A stretch of 64,000 nucleotides of DNA, taken from assembly GCF_031954525.1 (NCBI RefSeq), contig NZ_CP134867.1, positions 248,001 to 312,000 on the forward strand, written 5' to 3'. A model generated the notes under the pieces. It was not told where the DNA came from. It did not search any database and saw only the letters and a program-made list of their open reading frames with translations. A program made the translations under genes and the position numbers. Origin of the DNA: Dyella sp. BiH032 (lineage in GTDB: Bacteria > Pseudomonadota > Gammaproteobacteria > Xanthomonadales > Rhodanobacteraceae). Shown one piece after another: positions 52,368-60,937 of the stretch (position 1 is the first letter of the stretch; each line of letters opens with the position of its first letter).

Positions 52368-55367
52368 TCAGAACTTGATACCGGCCGTCAGCTTCAGCGT
52401 ACGCGGTACGTCGACGATGTTGCCGATGGGGTTGTAGGTCACCGGGTTGCGGCTGAGCACACCGTTGGAACCGTAGTTGGTCAGATAGTCGTCGTAGTTC
52501 TTCCAGTTGAAGACATTGAGCACATCCAGGCGCACGTAAGCGTTTACGTTGTCCCACACTTTAAAGTTCTTGGTGATCTGCAGATCCAGGTCCCGATAGC
52601 CGAACACCTTGCCGCCGACCAGAAACTTGCCGGTACCGGGTGGCACGAACGTCATCGGGGCGCAGCCGTTCGGCGAATCGACGATGCCGTAGCACGCATT
52701 GCTGGCATACGCGGTCGGCGTCGCCAGCGTGAGCTTGGCGGCGACCAGCAGGCCCCAGGGGCCATCGACGGTGCCCGTAGTGACAAGGCGGTGCTTGGCC
52801 GTGGGGCCGGCGATGAATGGATAGTCGTGGATCGACGCAAAATCGAACGCGTACTGGTCAGTCAGATCTTGCTGGTCGTGATTGAAGCGGCTCTTCGTGT
52901 AGGTGTACGCCACCGTCATGCCCCAGTGCGATTCCGGCGTGTACGGCTTCTCGGCGGAGACCAGGACCTGGGTAGTCTTCGTCTTCAGGCCGTTGTCCGC
53001 GATGATCAGGGCGCCATAACCGGGAATCGGATAACCCCACGGCTGGCTGCCGTTCTGCCAGAACGAGCCATTCGGATAGCGATTGCCGAGCTGGAAGATC
53101 AGGCCATCGAAGCTTTTGATGCTCTGTACGGTGACGTCGGTGTTCCACTCGCCGATCTTGTTGCGCATGCCCAGGCTGATCTGGTCGGAGTATGGCGTCT
53201 TGAGGTTATTGGTGATCATGTCGACCTCCTTGCCCGTGCTGGTGCCCGCGATCAGCGACTGCAGCGTGCCCAGGCCGGTCAGGTAAACCGGGTCCCACGG
53301 AATGCACGTCGGGCCAGGGGTGCAAGGATGGTTGGCGTTGATGAAGTTCAGCGTCGGCTGCGACAGCACCGACTTGGTCTGTTCCAATTGCAGGATCTGA
53401 TAAAGGTCGCGGTCGTACGAACGGCCGGCGCCGCCATGGATCACATGCGCTTCATCGCCGTTGATATCGTAGGCAAAGCCGAAACGCGGCTGGAAGTTGT
53501 AGCGCGGCGGATGGCGGTTATGGCCGTTGCTGATGTAGTTGTTGATGTTGACGCCGCCCAGCGCGAGCGACTGCGCGTAAGTCTGGCCTGCCGGAGCGGA
53601 CGGGTCCTGCGAATTGATGGCAGCGACGATATCCGGCGGCGTGACGTAGTCGTGGTACGAGGGCGTGACTTCGTAATCCCAGCGCACGCCGAGGTTCAGC
53701 GTGAGGTGGTCGTCGATCTTCCAGTCGTCCTGGATGTACGCGCCGATCTGGCGGTCCACCGTGCTCGCCACCGGATTCATGCCCGGCGTGGGCGATGGGA
53801 ACTGCACCTTGTAGGGCACGTCCGAAGTGCCGTCCGGCGTAGTGTCGTAGAAGAACTGCGGATTGAACTCGCCCGCATCGCGCGCCGTCAGCCGCACCCA
53901 CTTGATCTTGGCGCCCATCTTGATGACGTGGTCGCCATGCCATTCGATATTGTTGAAGGTGAAGTCGTCCTGCAGCGCCGGGCCCTTCTGGCCCTTGTTC
54001 TGCGAGGCAAGCGGAGATGCGGCGCCTGTGCTGAGGATTGCCTGGTTGTCCGAACCCAGCGCGGTGTAGACCGCACCGTTGCCGATGTTCGATGCCGCCG
54101 GCGTGTAGAACGCATTTTCGTACGTCGCTTGCAGGCGATTGAACCAGCTGTCGGTGCTGTGATCCCAGCGGATGACGTAGCGCTTGTCGGTGTTCTTGGT
54201 GCTATAGGACGCGGAGGCCGCCGTACCGGTGCCAATGCCACTGATCGCGGTTTCGTCGCGGTACTTGCCGCTGATCTCGATGCGGTCGCGATCGGTGGGT
54301 TCCCAATCTACCTTGGCGAAGTACAGGTCTTCTTTGAACGGCTGGTTGGCGGCGCCCAGCTGCGCGCGGGCGGATGCAGGCAGGCCGTTCACGTAGGCCG
54401 CCGGGCCGCCCGGGATCACGCTGATCGGCTGGTCGAATTCCTTGCCCTCGTACGTGGCGAAGAAGTGCGCCTTGTCCTGGATGATCGGGCCGCCCAGGGC
54501 GAAGCCGTATTCCTTGTTGTGCGAAGGGATCTTCTTGCCGCTGTCGTTTTCCGCTGGCGTGCGGGCGCGGACGGATTGATTGGTGTAGTTGCCGAACACC
54601 TCGCCGTGGAACTCGTTGGTGCCGGACTTGGTTTCGGCGGTGACCGCCGCGCTCGAGATCTGGTCGTATTCGGCCTTGTAGTTGGATGTGATGACCTTGT
54701 ACTCGCTGATGGCCAGCTGCGGGAATGGGTTGCCCTGAGTGTTGGTCTGGCCGGAGATGCCGGATGGCAGGATGTAGTTCTTCTGGCCCACGCCGTCGAT
54801 ATAGACATTCATGGCGCCGGAGTTCTGTCCGCCGGCTTGTAGGTTGGTCTTGCCGTTCTTCACCGTGAACACCATGCCGGGCACGATGTCGGCGAACTCC
54901 AGGAAGTTGCGCGTGATCTGCGGCACGGTGGCGATCTGGTGCTGCGAGACCGAGGTGCCGACTTCGGAGGTGGTGACCTCGGCCAGTGTGGTGGCATTGA
55001 CGGTGACGGCACCGAGGCTCTGCGCGTTGGCGGCGGCGGCCGGCGCAGCGGCCGGCTCGTTGAAGTTCAGCGTGCCGACCGAAGCCACGGTGAGCGTCAC
55101 GGTCTTCTGGTTGCCACCGACATCAACCATGTATGTGCCCGGTTGCAGGCCGACGAGCGCATAGCTGCCGTCCTTGTCGGTGCGCGTGCGCCGCGTGGAG
55201 CCGGTGGCCACGTTCTTGGCGACGACTTCGGCATCGGCCGGACCGCGGCCGCGCAGGGTCGCGTCTGATGTCTGCGACCAAGCGATGGTTGGCATGAATG
55301 CCGCAGTAGCGACCAGACCCGCTAGGGCCAGTGAGATCTGCAGCGAAAGTGCGTGTTTGCGTGCCAT
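52368..55367 (-). CDS. TonB-dependent outer-membrane receptor (carboxypeptidase-regulatory-like, Oar-type)
   Basis: Outer-membrane transporter of 999 residues. ATG 55367 is preceded by GGAGGG; the signal peptide MARKHALSLQISLALAGLVA ends near IAWSQ. A carboxypeptidase-regulatory-like domain (about 35-110) precedes the plug (TVNATTLAEVTTSEVGTSVS, NSGAMNVYIDGVGQKNYILP, SGTNEFHGEVFGNYTNQSVR) and the barrel, ending in LKLTAGIKF with the terminal Phe. Placement between a LacI-type regulator and the glucanase/ABC operon makes glucan oligosaccharide import its likely task. A near-operator palindrome lies inside its 3' region (52534-52549). Confidence 0.93.
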   Translation of the reverse strand: MARKHALSLQISLALAGLVATAAFMPTIAWSQTSDATLRGRGPADAEVVAKNVATGSTRRTRTDKDGSYALVGLQPGTYMVDVGGNQKTVTLTVASVGTLNFNEPAAAPAAAANAQSLGAVTVNATTLAEVTTSEVGTSVSQHQIATVPQITRNFLEFADIVPGMVFTVKNGKTNLQAGGQNSGAMNVYIDGVGQKNYILPSGISGQTNTQGNPFPQLAISEYKVITSNYKAEYDQISSAAVTAETKSGTNEFHGEVFGNYTNQSVRARTPAENDSGKKIPSHNKEYGFALGGPIIQDKAHFFATYEGKEFDQPISVIPGGPAAYVNGLPASARAQLGAANQPFKEDLYFAKVDWEPTDRDRIEISGKYRDETAISGIGTGTAASASYSTKNTDKRYVIRWDHSTDSWFNRLQATYENAFYTPAASNIGNGAVYTALGSDNQAILSTGAASPLASQNKGQKGPALQDDFTFNNIEWHGDHVIKMGAKIKWVRLTARDAGEFNPQFFYDTTPDGTSDVPYKVQFPSPTPGMNPVASTVDRQIGAYIQDDWKIDDHLTLNLGVRWDYEVTPSYHDYVTPPDIVAAINSQDPSAPAGQTYAQSLALGGVNINNYISNGHNRHPPRYNFQPRFGFAYDINGDEAHVIHGGAGRSYDRDLYQILQLEQTKSVLSQPTLNFINANHPCTPGPTCIPWDPVYLTGLGTLQSLIAGTSTGKEVDMITNNLKTPYSDQISLGMRNKIGEWNTDVTVQSIKSFDGLIFQLGNRYPNGSFWQNGSQPWGYPIPGYGALIIADNGLKTKTTQVLVSAEKPYTPESHWGMTVAYTYTKSRFNHDQQDLTDQYAFDFASIHDYPFIAGPTAKHRLVTTGTVDGPWGLLVAAKLTLATPTAYASNACYGIVDSPNGCAPMTFVPPGTGKFLVGGKVFGYRDLDLQITKNFKVWDNVNAYVRLDVLNVFNWKNYDDYLTNYGSNGVLSRNPVTYNPIGNIVDVPRTLKLTAGIKF
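52534..52549. promoter_or_regulatory. Near-perfect operator-like palindrome inside the receptor gene
   Basis: ACGTAAGCGTTTACGT differs by one base from the core palindrome ACGTAAACGTTTACGT found upstream of the glucanase gene, about 260 bp away. It lies in receptor codons for N-A-Y-V. It may be an auxiliary operator allowing looping, or chance. Confidence 0.45.
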
Positions 55368-55449
55368 GGCTGGGGCACCCTCCCTCAAGGGTTTAATGAC
55401 GGCTGTGTTGTTGTCGATGCGCCGCCGGCGTGTTCCCACGCCGGCCGGC

Positions 55450-55474
55450 GTAGAACCGGCCTTCATGGCCGGCC
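55450..55474. repeat. GTAG-headed REP-like palindrome
   Basis: GTAG (55450-55453) is followed by a stem CCGGCC / GGCCGG (55456-55461 and 55467-55472) with loop TTCAT. This matches the layout of GTAG-type repetitive extragenic palindromes described in Stenotrophomonas and relatives. It lies in the 126-bp gap between the LacI-type gene and the receptor gene, next to another GC-rich hairpin (55428-55448). A similar core, CGGCCTTCATGGCCG, occurs near 28943-28957. Confidence 0.45.
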
Positions 55475-55493
55475 CCCTGGTGTTCTGGCGACG

Positions 55494-56531
55494 TCAGTCC
55501 CGGGTCGCCGGTTTTTCCGTGTCGTTGCCTTTCGTACGCGCGCTGGATGCGCGCACCACCAATTCGGCCGGGATGCGCACGTGCGCACGCGGCACATCGG
55601 TTGCGCTGCCGTCGAGTTGCACGGCCAGCTGCTCCAGCGCTGCCTTGCCCAATTCGGCGATACGTACGCCGGCGGTGGTCAGGGCGGGGCTGACGTAGCG
55701 CGCCATCGGCACGTCGTCGAAGCCGGCGACGGCGATGTCTTCGGGGATGCGCAAACCCGCTTCGCGGATCGCCGCCATGCAGCCAATGGCCATCATGTCG
55801 TTGGCCGCGAACACGGCATCGGGGCGCGGCTGCATCGCGGCCAGGCGCTGGCCGGCGCGATAGCCGGAGGCTTCGTCAAATTCGCCCGGCTGCACGACCG
55901 GCTCGGCACCGGGCAGGCGTTCGGCCAGCACTTCGCGGTAGGCCCGCTCGCGCTCGGCCACGTCGTGATTGCCCGCCGGGCCTTGGATGAAAGCGACGCG
56001 GCGATAACCCGCATCGATCAGGTGTTCCACCACCATCCGTGCGCCGCCCGCGTTGTCGACGGAGAGCGCGGGATAGTCGTCGCGCTCCAGCTCGGTGTTC
56101 ATCAGTACCGTCGGCAGCCCCACCGGAAGGTTCTGACGCAGGAAAGCGGCGTCTGCATGAGGGGACATGACCAGCAGGCCATCGACGCGGCCCTGCATGG
56201 CACGCAGCGCGGCGGCGGCTTCGGCGGCGCCGTCGTGCGAGCTGGAAACGAGCAGTTGCAGGCCATGTGTGCGTGCGGCGAGGTCGATGCCGCGGATCAG
56301 CTCCGAGAAAAATTCACCGTAAAGGTCCGGCAGGAGCGCGCCGATAGTGTGGGTACGGCGGGTGATCAGGCTGCGGGCCGCGCCGTGGGGGATGTAGCGC
56401 AGACGGGACGCCACCTCGCGGATGCGCTCCAGGGTCTCGGCGGTCACACCGCCATGGCCGTTGAGCGCACGGGAGACGGAAGCCACCGACACCTGGGCCT
56501 CGCGTGCCACGTCTTTGATCGTCACTCCCAC
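55494..56531 (-). CDS. LacI-family transcriptional regulator
   Basis: A 345-residue repressor. The N-terminal helix-turn-helix is VTIKDVAREAQVSVASVSRA, followed by the hinge RYIPHGAARSLITRRTHTIG and a periplasmic-binding-protein-like effector domain (about 60-335) with SVDNAGGARMVVEHLIDAGY and DIAVAGFDDVPMARYVSP. No ATG precedes the HTH closely; a GTG at 56531, nine bases after GGAG, is the best start. A partly degenerate operator just upstream (56575-56590) suggests autoregulation. It should control the receptor, glucanase and transporter genes downstream. Confidence 0.9.
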   Translation of the reverse strand: MGVTIKDVAREAQVSVASVSRALNGHGGVTAETLERIREVASRLRYIPHGAARSLITRRTHTIGALLPDLYGEFFSELIRGIDLAARTHGLQLLVSSSHDGAAEAAAALRAMQGRVDGLLVMSPHADAAFLRQNLPVGLPTVLMNTELERDDYPALSVDNAGGARMVVEHLIDAGYRRVAFIQGPAGNHDVAERERAYREVLAERLPGAEPVVQPGEFDEASGYRAGQRLAAMQPRPDAVFAANDMMAIGCMAAIREAGLRIPEDIAVAGFDDVPMARYVSPALTTAGVRIAELGKAALEQLAVQLDGSATDVPRAHVRIPAELVVRASSARTKGNDTEKPATRD

Positions 56532-56933
56532 GTCTGCCCGCTCCAGATGCGCTCGGAAGTTCGCTGGAACTGGAACGTAAACGTTTTCATCGACCCTTGT
56601 AAAGCTTTTGCAAATCAAGGACTTTGCTGCAACGCAAAAATTATCGGCCGTAAGGCCTAGTGATTTGTCGGGGTCACGGTAAGGGAAAGCCAGCGGTAGA
56701 AAGCCAGCGGACGGGAACGTCGCCGGCTACCGCAACGCAGCACGGGACTGCCAGGCGGATGCCATGGAACGAGGCTTGCAGCGCTCGTCCGGCGGAAATA
56801 GGAGGTTTAGGGGATTGTAAGAATCCATAAGACCGCAGTTAAATCACGGTTAATCCCCATAGGGTCCGGTGGATGTAACATGTATCTATCGAACATCTTA
56901 AATAGAGCGCATAACTCTTTGAAGTAAAAAGCT
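56532..56933. other. Divergent regulatory region, no gene seen
   Basis: About 400 bp between the LacI-type gene and the SPFH-like gene. It contains an operator-like site at 56575-56590 and a 12-bp direct repeat GAAAGCCAGCGG at 56685-56696 and 56699-56710. The part from about 56810 to 56930 is AT-rich, with a small hairpin GGATT-GTAAG-AATCC (56812-56826). It likely holds promoters for both flanking genes. Confidence 0.5.
56575..56590. promoter_or_regulatory. Operator-like site upstream of the LacI-family gene
   Basis: ACGTAAACGTTTTCAT keeps the whole left half and the centre of the perfect palindrome at 52271-52288; the right half has two changes. Its position 44 bp before the GTG start fits autoregulation. 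Confidence 0.65.
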
Positions 56934-57389
56934 ATGACTGTCTTGCTTGCGATCACATTGGTCCTGTTCGGACTCTCAGCCACCGCCATCAGGCGTGTTC
57001 CCGCCGGTCAGGTGATCAGCGTGTATCGACACGGCAAGCCGCGGCGGCTGTTGCAGGCGGGGACGCACATTCTGGTGCCGGGCCTCGATCGCATCGGCCA
57101 TCGGATCGACCTGGGCGGGCAGGTGCTGCGTTTCCAGGAACCGATGCCCGACGCGCACGACGTGCGCGGCACCGTGTATTGGCAGGTATTGGAGCCCGAG
57201 CGCGCCGATGCGGTGATCGAAGAGGCGGACCAGCTGATCCGCGGCGGCGCCCTGGCGGCGTTGCGCGAGGAGCCGGCCGTGGTCGAAGCCGACCGGCGCG
57301 ACCTCGGCGCGCGCCTCAAGCAGGCCATGAACAAGGCCCTGCGCGAGCGCGGGGTGATGGTGACCCGCGTGGAACTGGAAGTCGCCTGA
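56934..57389 (+). CDS. Short SPFH/Band-7-like membrane protein
   Basis: A 151-residue protein with one N-terminal helix (MTVLLAITLVLFGLSATAIR) followed by a Band-7-like start: RVPAGQVISVYRHGKPRRLL, HILVPGLDRIGHRIDLGGQV and, near the end, LKQAMNKALRERGVMVTRVE. This is the pattern of the stomatin/SPFH domain but much shorter than full-length members (about 250-400 residues), with no C-terminal coiled coil. It may be a minimal form. An AT-rich upstream region suggests its own promoter. The function is unknown. Confidence 0.7.
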   Translation: MTVLLAITLVLFGLSATAIRRVPAGQVISVYRHGKPRRLLQAGTHILVPGLDRIGHRIDLGGQVLRFQEPMPDAHDVRGTVYWQVLEPERADAVIEEADQLIRGGALAALREEPAVVEADRRDLGARLKQAMNKALRERGVMVTRVELEVA

Positions 57390-57450
57390 GCCGACCATTC
57401 GCGAGGCTGCCTTAAGAGCGCCCGCGCAAAAGGGGACTTGAGACTCTTGA

Positions 57451-57475
57451 AACCCGCTTCGGCGGGTTTTTCTTT
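57451..57475 (+). terminator. Rho-independent terminator before rsmG
   Basis: AACCCGC-TTCG-GCGGGTT (57451-57468) followed by TTTCTTT. The UUCG-type loop makes it very stable. It ends the SPFH-like transcript before rsmG. Confidence 0.9.
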
Positions 57476-57546
57476 GGCGCGAAGCTGGCGCAATGCGAGC
57501 CGCGCCCGGATACTGCCGCCCTTTTCGCTTTTCCGGGACGATCGCC

Positions 57547-58176
57547 ATGGCCGACCGCGCCGCCTTGCAGGCCCAACTCGAACAGGGCATCGCCGCGCTC
57601 GGCCTCCGCCTGCCTGAGGGCGCGGTGGAGCGGTTGCTGGATTACCAGGCCCTGCTGGAGCGCTGGAATGCCACCTACAACCTCACCGCCATCCGCGACC
57701 CGGCGGAGATGGTGACCCGGCATCTGCTCGATTCGCTGGCGATCCTCCCTTACGTGCGCGGGCAGACCCTCGCCGACCTGGGCACCGGGCCGGGGCTTCC
57801 CGGCATTCCCCTGGCCATCGCGGCGCCTGGGCGGCAGATCCTGCTGGTGGATTCCAACGGCAAGAAGGTCCGCTTTCTGCGCGAGGCGATCCGCGCGTTG
57901 AAACTGGAAGGCGTGCGCGCCGTGCAATCGCGGGTGGAAGAGGTGGAAGGCCAGTTCGACTGCATCACCGCCCGGGCTTTCGCCAGCCTGGCGGACATGC
58001 TGGGCTGGGGCGGCCATCTGCTCGCTCCCGGCGGGGTGTGGCTGGCGATGAAGGGCAAGCGGCCCGACGAGGAATTCCCAGGCATTCCCGCAGGTTTCGC
58101 CCTGCGCGGCACGCATGTACTCAATGTGCCCGGTTTGGACGCGGAGCGTCACCTCGTCGAACTCGGCCGGGCGTGA
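57547..58176 (+). CDS. rsmG: 16S rRNA (guanine-527-N7)-methyltransferase RsmG
   Basis: SAM-dependent methyltransferase of 209 residues acting on 16S rRNA; loss gives low-level streptomycin resistance in other bacteria. The SAM motif LGTGPGLPGIPLAI (about 78-91) and upstream RWNATYNLTAIRDPAEMVTR (about 39-58) are characteristic. The ATG at 57547 gives MADRAALQAQLEQGIAALGL. rsmG-parA-parB is the usual order, but mnmG, which often precedes, is missing here. Confidence 0.95.
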   Translation: MADRAALQAQLEQGIAALGLRLPEGAVERLLDYQALLERWNATYNLTAIRDPAEMVTRHLLDSLAILPYVRGQTLADLGTGPGLPGIPLAIAAPGRQILLVDSNGKKVRFLREAIRALKLEGVRAVQSRVEEVEGQFDCITARAFASLADMLGWGGHLLAPGGVWLAMKGKRPDEEFPGIPAGFALRGTHVLNVPGLDAERHLVELGRA

Positions 58177-58261
58177 AGAGCGGGGCCGCCGGAGCCTGTC
58201 CGGGCCGGGTTCCGATGGTAACCTAGCGCCCTTTTCCCACGCTCACGGCATCGACGACACC

Positions 58262-59110
58262 ATGGCACGCATCATCGCTGTCGCCAACCAGAAGGGCGGC
58301 GTCGGCAAGACCACCACCGCCGTCAATCTCGCCGCGGCGCTCGCCGCTGCGAAGCGCAAGGTGTTGCTGGTGGACCTGGACCCGCAGGGCAACGCCACCA
58401 TGGCGTCCGGCGTGGACAAGCGCGTGGCCAAGCCCAACGGCTGCGAGGTGCTGCTGGACGAGGCTCCGATCGAGCGCGCCATCGTCACCACCGAGGCGCA
58501 TTACGACCTGCTGCCCGGCAACGGCGACCTCACCGCCGCCGAGCTGAAGCTGATGGATGCGATCGCACGCGAGATGCGCTTGAAGGAACAGCTCGCCAAG
58601 ATCGCGGACAAGTACCACACCATCCTGATCGACTGCCCGCCCACCCTGCATCTGCTCACGCTCAACGCGCTTGCCGCAGCGGACGGGCTACTGATTCCCG
58701 TGCAGTGCGAATACTTCGCGCTGGAAGGGCTTTCCAGCCTGCTCGACACCGTGAAGGCCGTACGCCAGCGGCTGAATCCCCACCTCGAAATCGAGGGGTT
58801 GCTGCGCACCATGTACGACGTGCGCAACAATCTCGGCAACGAGGTTTCCGCGCAGCTGACCACGCATTTCGGCGACAAGGTGCTGCGCTCGATCATCCCG
58901 CGCAACGTGCGCCTGGCCGAGGCCCCCAGCCACGGCCAGCCCATCCATCTCTACGACCGCAGCTCGCGCGGCGCCATCGCCTACATCGGCCTGGCGGGCG
59001 AGATCATCCGCCGCGAACGAGGGCTCGCCGCAGGCGCGGCCGACGTGGCGCCGCCGCACGACGACAGCGAAGTGGCGGTGGACGCCGCCGCCGACATTCA
59101 TCAGGAGTAA
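58262..59110 (+). CDS. parA: Chromosome-partitioning ATPase ParA (Soj)
   Basis: Walker-type ATPase that segregates the ParB-parS complex. The 282-residue protein has the deviant Walker A KGGVGKTT (residues 11-18), DLDPQGNATMASG (about 38-50) and Walker B ILIDCPPTLHLLTLNAL (about 120). The C-terminal ~25 residues are Ala/Asp-rich beyond the conserved core. parB starts 3 bp after its stop. Its chromosomal targets, two parS sites, are inside recF at 1207-1222 and 1831-1846. Confidence 0.97.
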   Translation: MARIIAVANQKGGVGKTTTAVNLAAALAAAKRKVLLVDLDPQGNATMASGVDKRVAKPNGCEVLLDEAPIERAIVTTEAHYDLLPGNGDLTAAELKLMDAIAREMRLKEQLAKIADKYHTILIDCPPTLHLLTLNALAAADGLLIPVQCEYFALEGLSSLLDTVKAVRQRLNPHLEIEGLLRTMYDVRNNLGNEVSAQLTTHFGDKVLRSIIPRNVRLAEAPSHGQPIHLYDRSSRGAIAYIGLAGEIIRRERGLAAGAADVAPPHDDSEVAVDAAADIHQE

Positions 59111-59112
59111 GC

Positions 59113-59982
59113 ATGGCCGCAGCGAAGAAACGAGGCCTCGGACGCGGGCTCGATGCCCTGCTCGGCGGCGGCGACGACGGTGCGCCCTCGGTGATCGAGC
59201 AGGAAGGGGAGCTGCGCACGCTGCCCATCCAGTACATCCAGCCGGGCAAATACCAGCCGCGCCGGCACTGGAACGACGAGGCGCTCGACGAGCTGGCGGC
59301 TTCGATCAAGGCTCAGGGCTTGATCCAGCCTGTGGTGGTACGTGCCCTGGGCAAGAACAGCTACGAGTTGATTGCCGGCGAACGCCGCTGGCGCGCTGCG
59401 CAGCGCGCCCAGCTCAGCGAAATGCCCGCCCTGGTCAAGGACGTTCCCGAGATCGCCGTGCCGGCGATGGCGCTGATCGAGAACATCCAGCGCCAGGACC
59501 TGACGCCACTGGAAGAGGCTGACGCGCTCAAGCGGCTGATCGACGATTTCGCGCTTACCCACCAGCAGGCCGCCGAGGCCGTCGGCCGCTCACGCGCCGC
59601 GGTGTCGAACCTGCTGCGCCTCACCGAGCTGCCGCCCTCCATCAAGAAACTGCTCGACGAAGGCAAGCTGGAGATGGGCCATGCCCGTTGCCTGCTGACG
59701 TTGCCCGAGCGGGACGCCGAGGGCCTGGCCCTCGAGGCCGCCCGCCACGGCTGGAGCGTGCGCGAGCTGGAGGAAGCCGCCCGCCGCGCCCAGACCGCGC
59801 CCAAGGGCAAGGCCAAGCACACCCCGGCGCGCGACCCGAACGTCGATGCGCTGGAGCGCGAGCTGGCCGAACGCTTCGCCACCCGCGTCGAGGTGGCCCA
59901 TGGCCGCGGCGGGCGCGGCAAGCTCGTCATCCACTATCACAGCAACGACGAGCTGGAAGGCATCCTCGGCAAGATCCGCTGA
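59113..59982 (+). CDS. parB: Chromosome-partitioning protein ParB
   Basis: Centromere-binding CTPase of 289 residues. The N-terminus KKRGLGRGLDALLGGG is the ParA-interacting peptide. The CTP-binding domain has the IQPGKYQPRRHW and AGERRWRAAQ boxes (about 40-50 and 90-100) and ENIQRQDLTPLEEA. The HTH is LTHQQAAEAVGRSRAAVSNL (about 140-160), and a C-terminal dimerisation domain ends LEGILGKIR. It should bind the TGTTCCACGTGGAACA palindromes in recF. Confidence 0.97.
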   Translation: MAAAKKRGLGRGLDALLGGGDDGAPSVIEQEGELRTLPIQYIQPGKYQPRRHWNDEALDELAASIKAQGLIQPVVVRALGKNSYELIAGERRWRAAQRAQLSEMPALVKDVPEIAVPAMALIENIQRQDLTPLEEADALKRLIDDFALTHQQAAEAVGRSRAAVSNLLRLTELPPSIKKLLDEGKLEMGHARCLLTLPERDAEGLALEAARHGWSVRELEEAARRAQTAPKGKAKHTPARDPNVDALERELAERFATRVEVAHGRGGRGKLVIHYHSNDELEGILGKIR

Positions 59983-60100
59983 GGTCGCGCGGGGCCCCGC
60001 CCCGCCCGCTCCCCAGCGGCTCGCCGGGGAATCCCCTACGCACTAGAATGCGCCCCCAAGCGCTGCGCGCCTCCCGTTCCGCAAGTAAAGGCTGCCCCTC

Positions 60101-60817
60101 ATGCCGCAATTGTCCGTGGTCGTGCCGGTTTTCAACGAGCGCGACAACATCCCGCCGCTGCTTGCCGAGATCGCCGCCGCGCTGCGCGGCAAGGTCGAGT
60201 TCGAGATCGTCTACGTGGATGACGATTCCAGCGACGACAGCGTGGCAGTGCTGGCGGGAGAGAAGCCCAACTACCCCGAGCTGCGCATCGTGCGGCACCT
60301 GAGCCGCAGCGGGCAGAGCACCGCGGTGTGGAACGGCGTGCGCGCCGCCCGCTCGCCATGGATCGCCACGCTCGACGGCGACGGCCAGAACGACCCGGCC
60401 GACATCCCCAAGCTATTGGCCGCGCGCGACGAAGCGCCGGAAGACGTGCGCCTGCTAGCCGGCTGGCGCACCACGCGCCGCGATAGCTTCAACAAGCGCA
60501 TTTCCTCCAAGATCGCCAATGCGGTGCGTTCGCGCATGCTCAGGGACGACACGCCGGACACCGGCTGCGGCCTGAAGTTGTTCGAGCGCGAGGTCTTCCT
60601 GCGCCTCCCCTATTTCGACCACATGCACCGTTATCTGCCGGCGCTGGTCAAGCGCGCGGGCTTCCAGAGCCGCAGCGTGCCGGTCGGCCACCGGCCGCGC
60701 ACCGCGGGCAGTTCCAAGTACGGCATGCTCGACCGCCTTTGGGTGGGCGTCGCCGACCTGCGTGGCGTGGCCTGGCTGATGCGCCGTGCCAAGGTCACCC
60801 GCGTCGAGGAACTCTGA
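60101..60817 (+). CDS. Family 2 glycosyltransferase, dolichol-phosphate-mannose-synthase-like
   Basis: A 238-residue GT-A enzyme without membrane helices. It begins MPQLSVVVPVFNERDNIPPL and has the nucleotide-sugar/metal motifs YVDDDSSDDS (about 37-47) and ATLDGDGQNDPADI (about 86-100), then TPDTGCGLKLFERE and HRPRTAGSSKYGMLDRLWVG, a layout shared with DPM1/ArnC-type polyprenyl-phosphate glycosyltransferases. The donor and acceptor are unknown. It lies 118 bp after parB with its own likely -10 (TAGAAT at 60044-60049) and is followed by a terminator. Confidence 0.9.
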   Translation: MPQLSVVVPVFNERDNIPPLLAEIAAALRGKVEFEIVYVDDDSSDDSVAVLAGEKPNYPELRIVRHLSRSGQSTAVWNGVRAARSPWIATLDGDGQNDPADIPKLLAARDEAPEDVRLLAGWRTTRRDSFNKRISSKIANAVRSRMLRDDTPDTGCGLKLFEREVFLRLPYFDHMHRYLPALVKRAGFQSRSVPVGHRPRTAGSSKYGMLDRLWVGVADLRGVAWLMRRAKVTRVEEL

Positions 60818-60845
60818 GCCGTCCAAGCACGGCTCCGAAACGCCG

Positions 60846-60873
60846 AGGCCCGGGCACCCGCCCGGGCCTTTTT
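60846..60873 (+). terminator. Rho-independent terminator after the glycosyltransferase gene
   Basis: A perfect 9-bp stem AGGCCCGGG / CCCGGGCCT (60846-60854 and 60861-60869) with loop CACCCG and a T-run to 60873. Confidence 0.9.
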
Positions 60874-60937
60874 CATGCCCTGCACGGCGGTTGGGCGTAT
60901 GCTCGGCGGCCGGTTCCTTTGATCGCAGGCAACCGCC

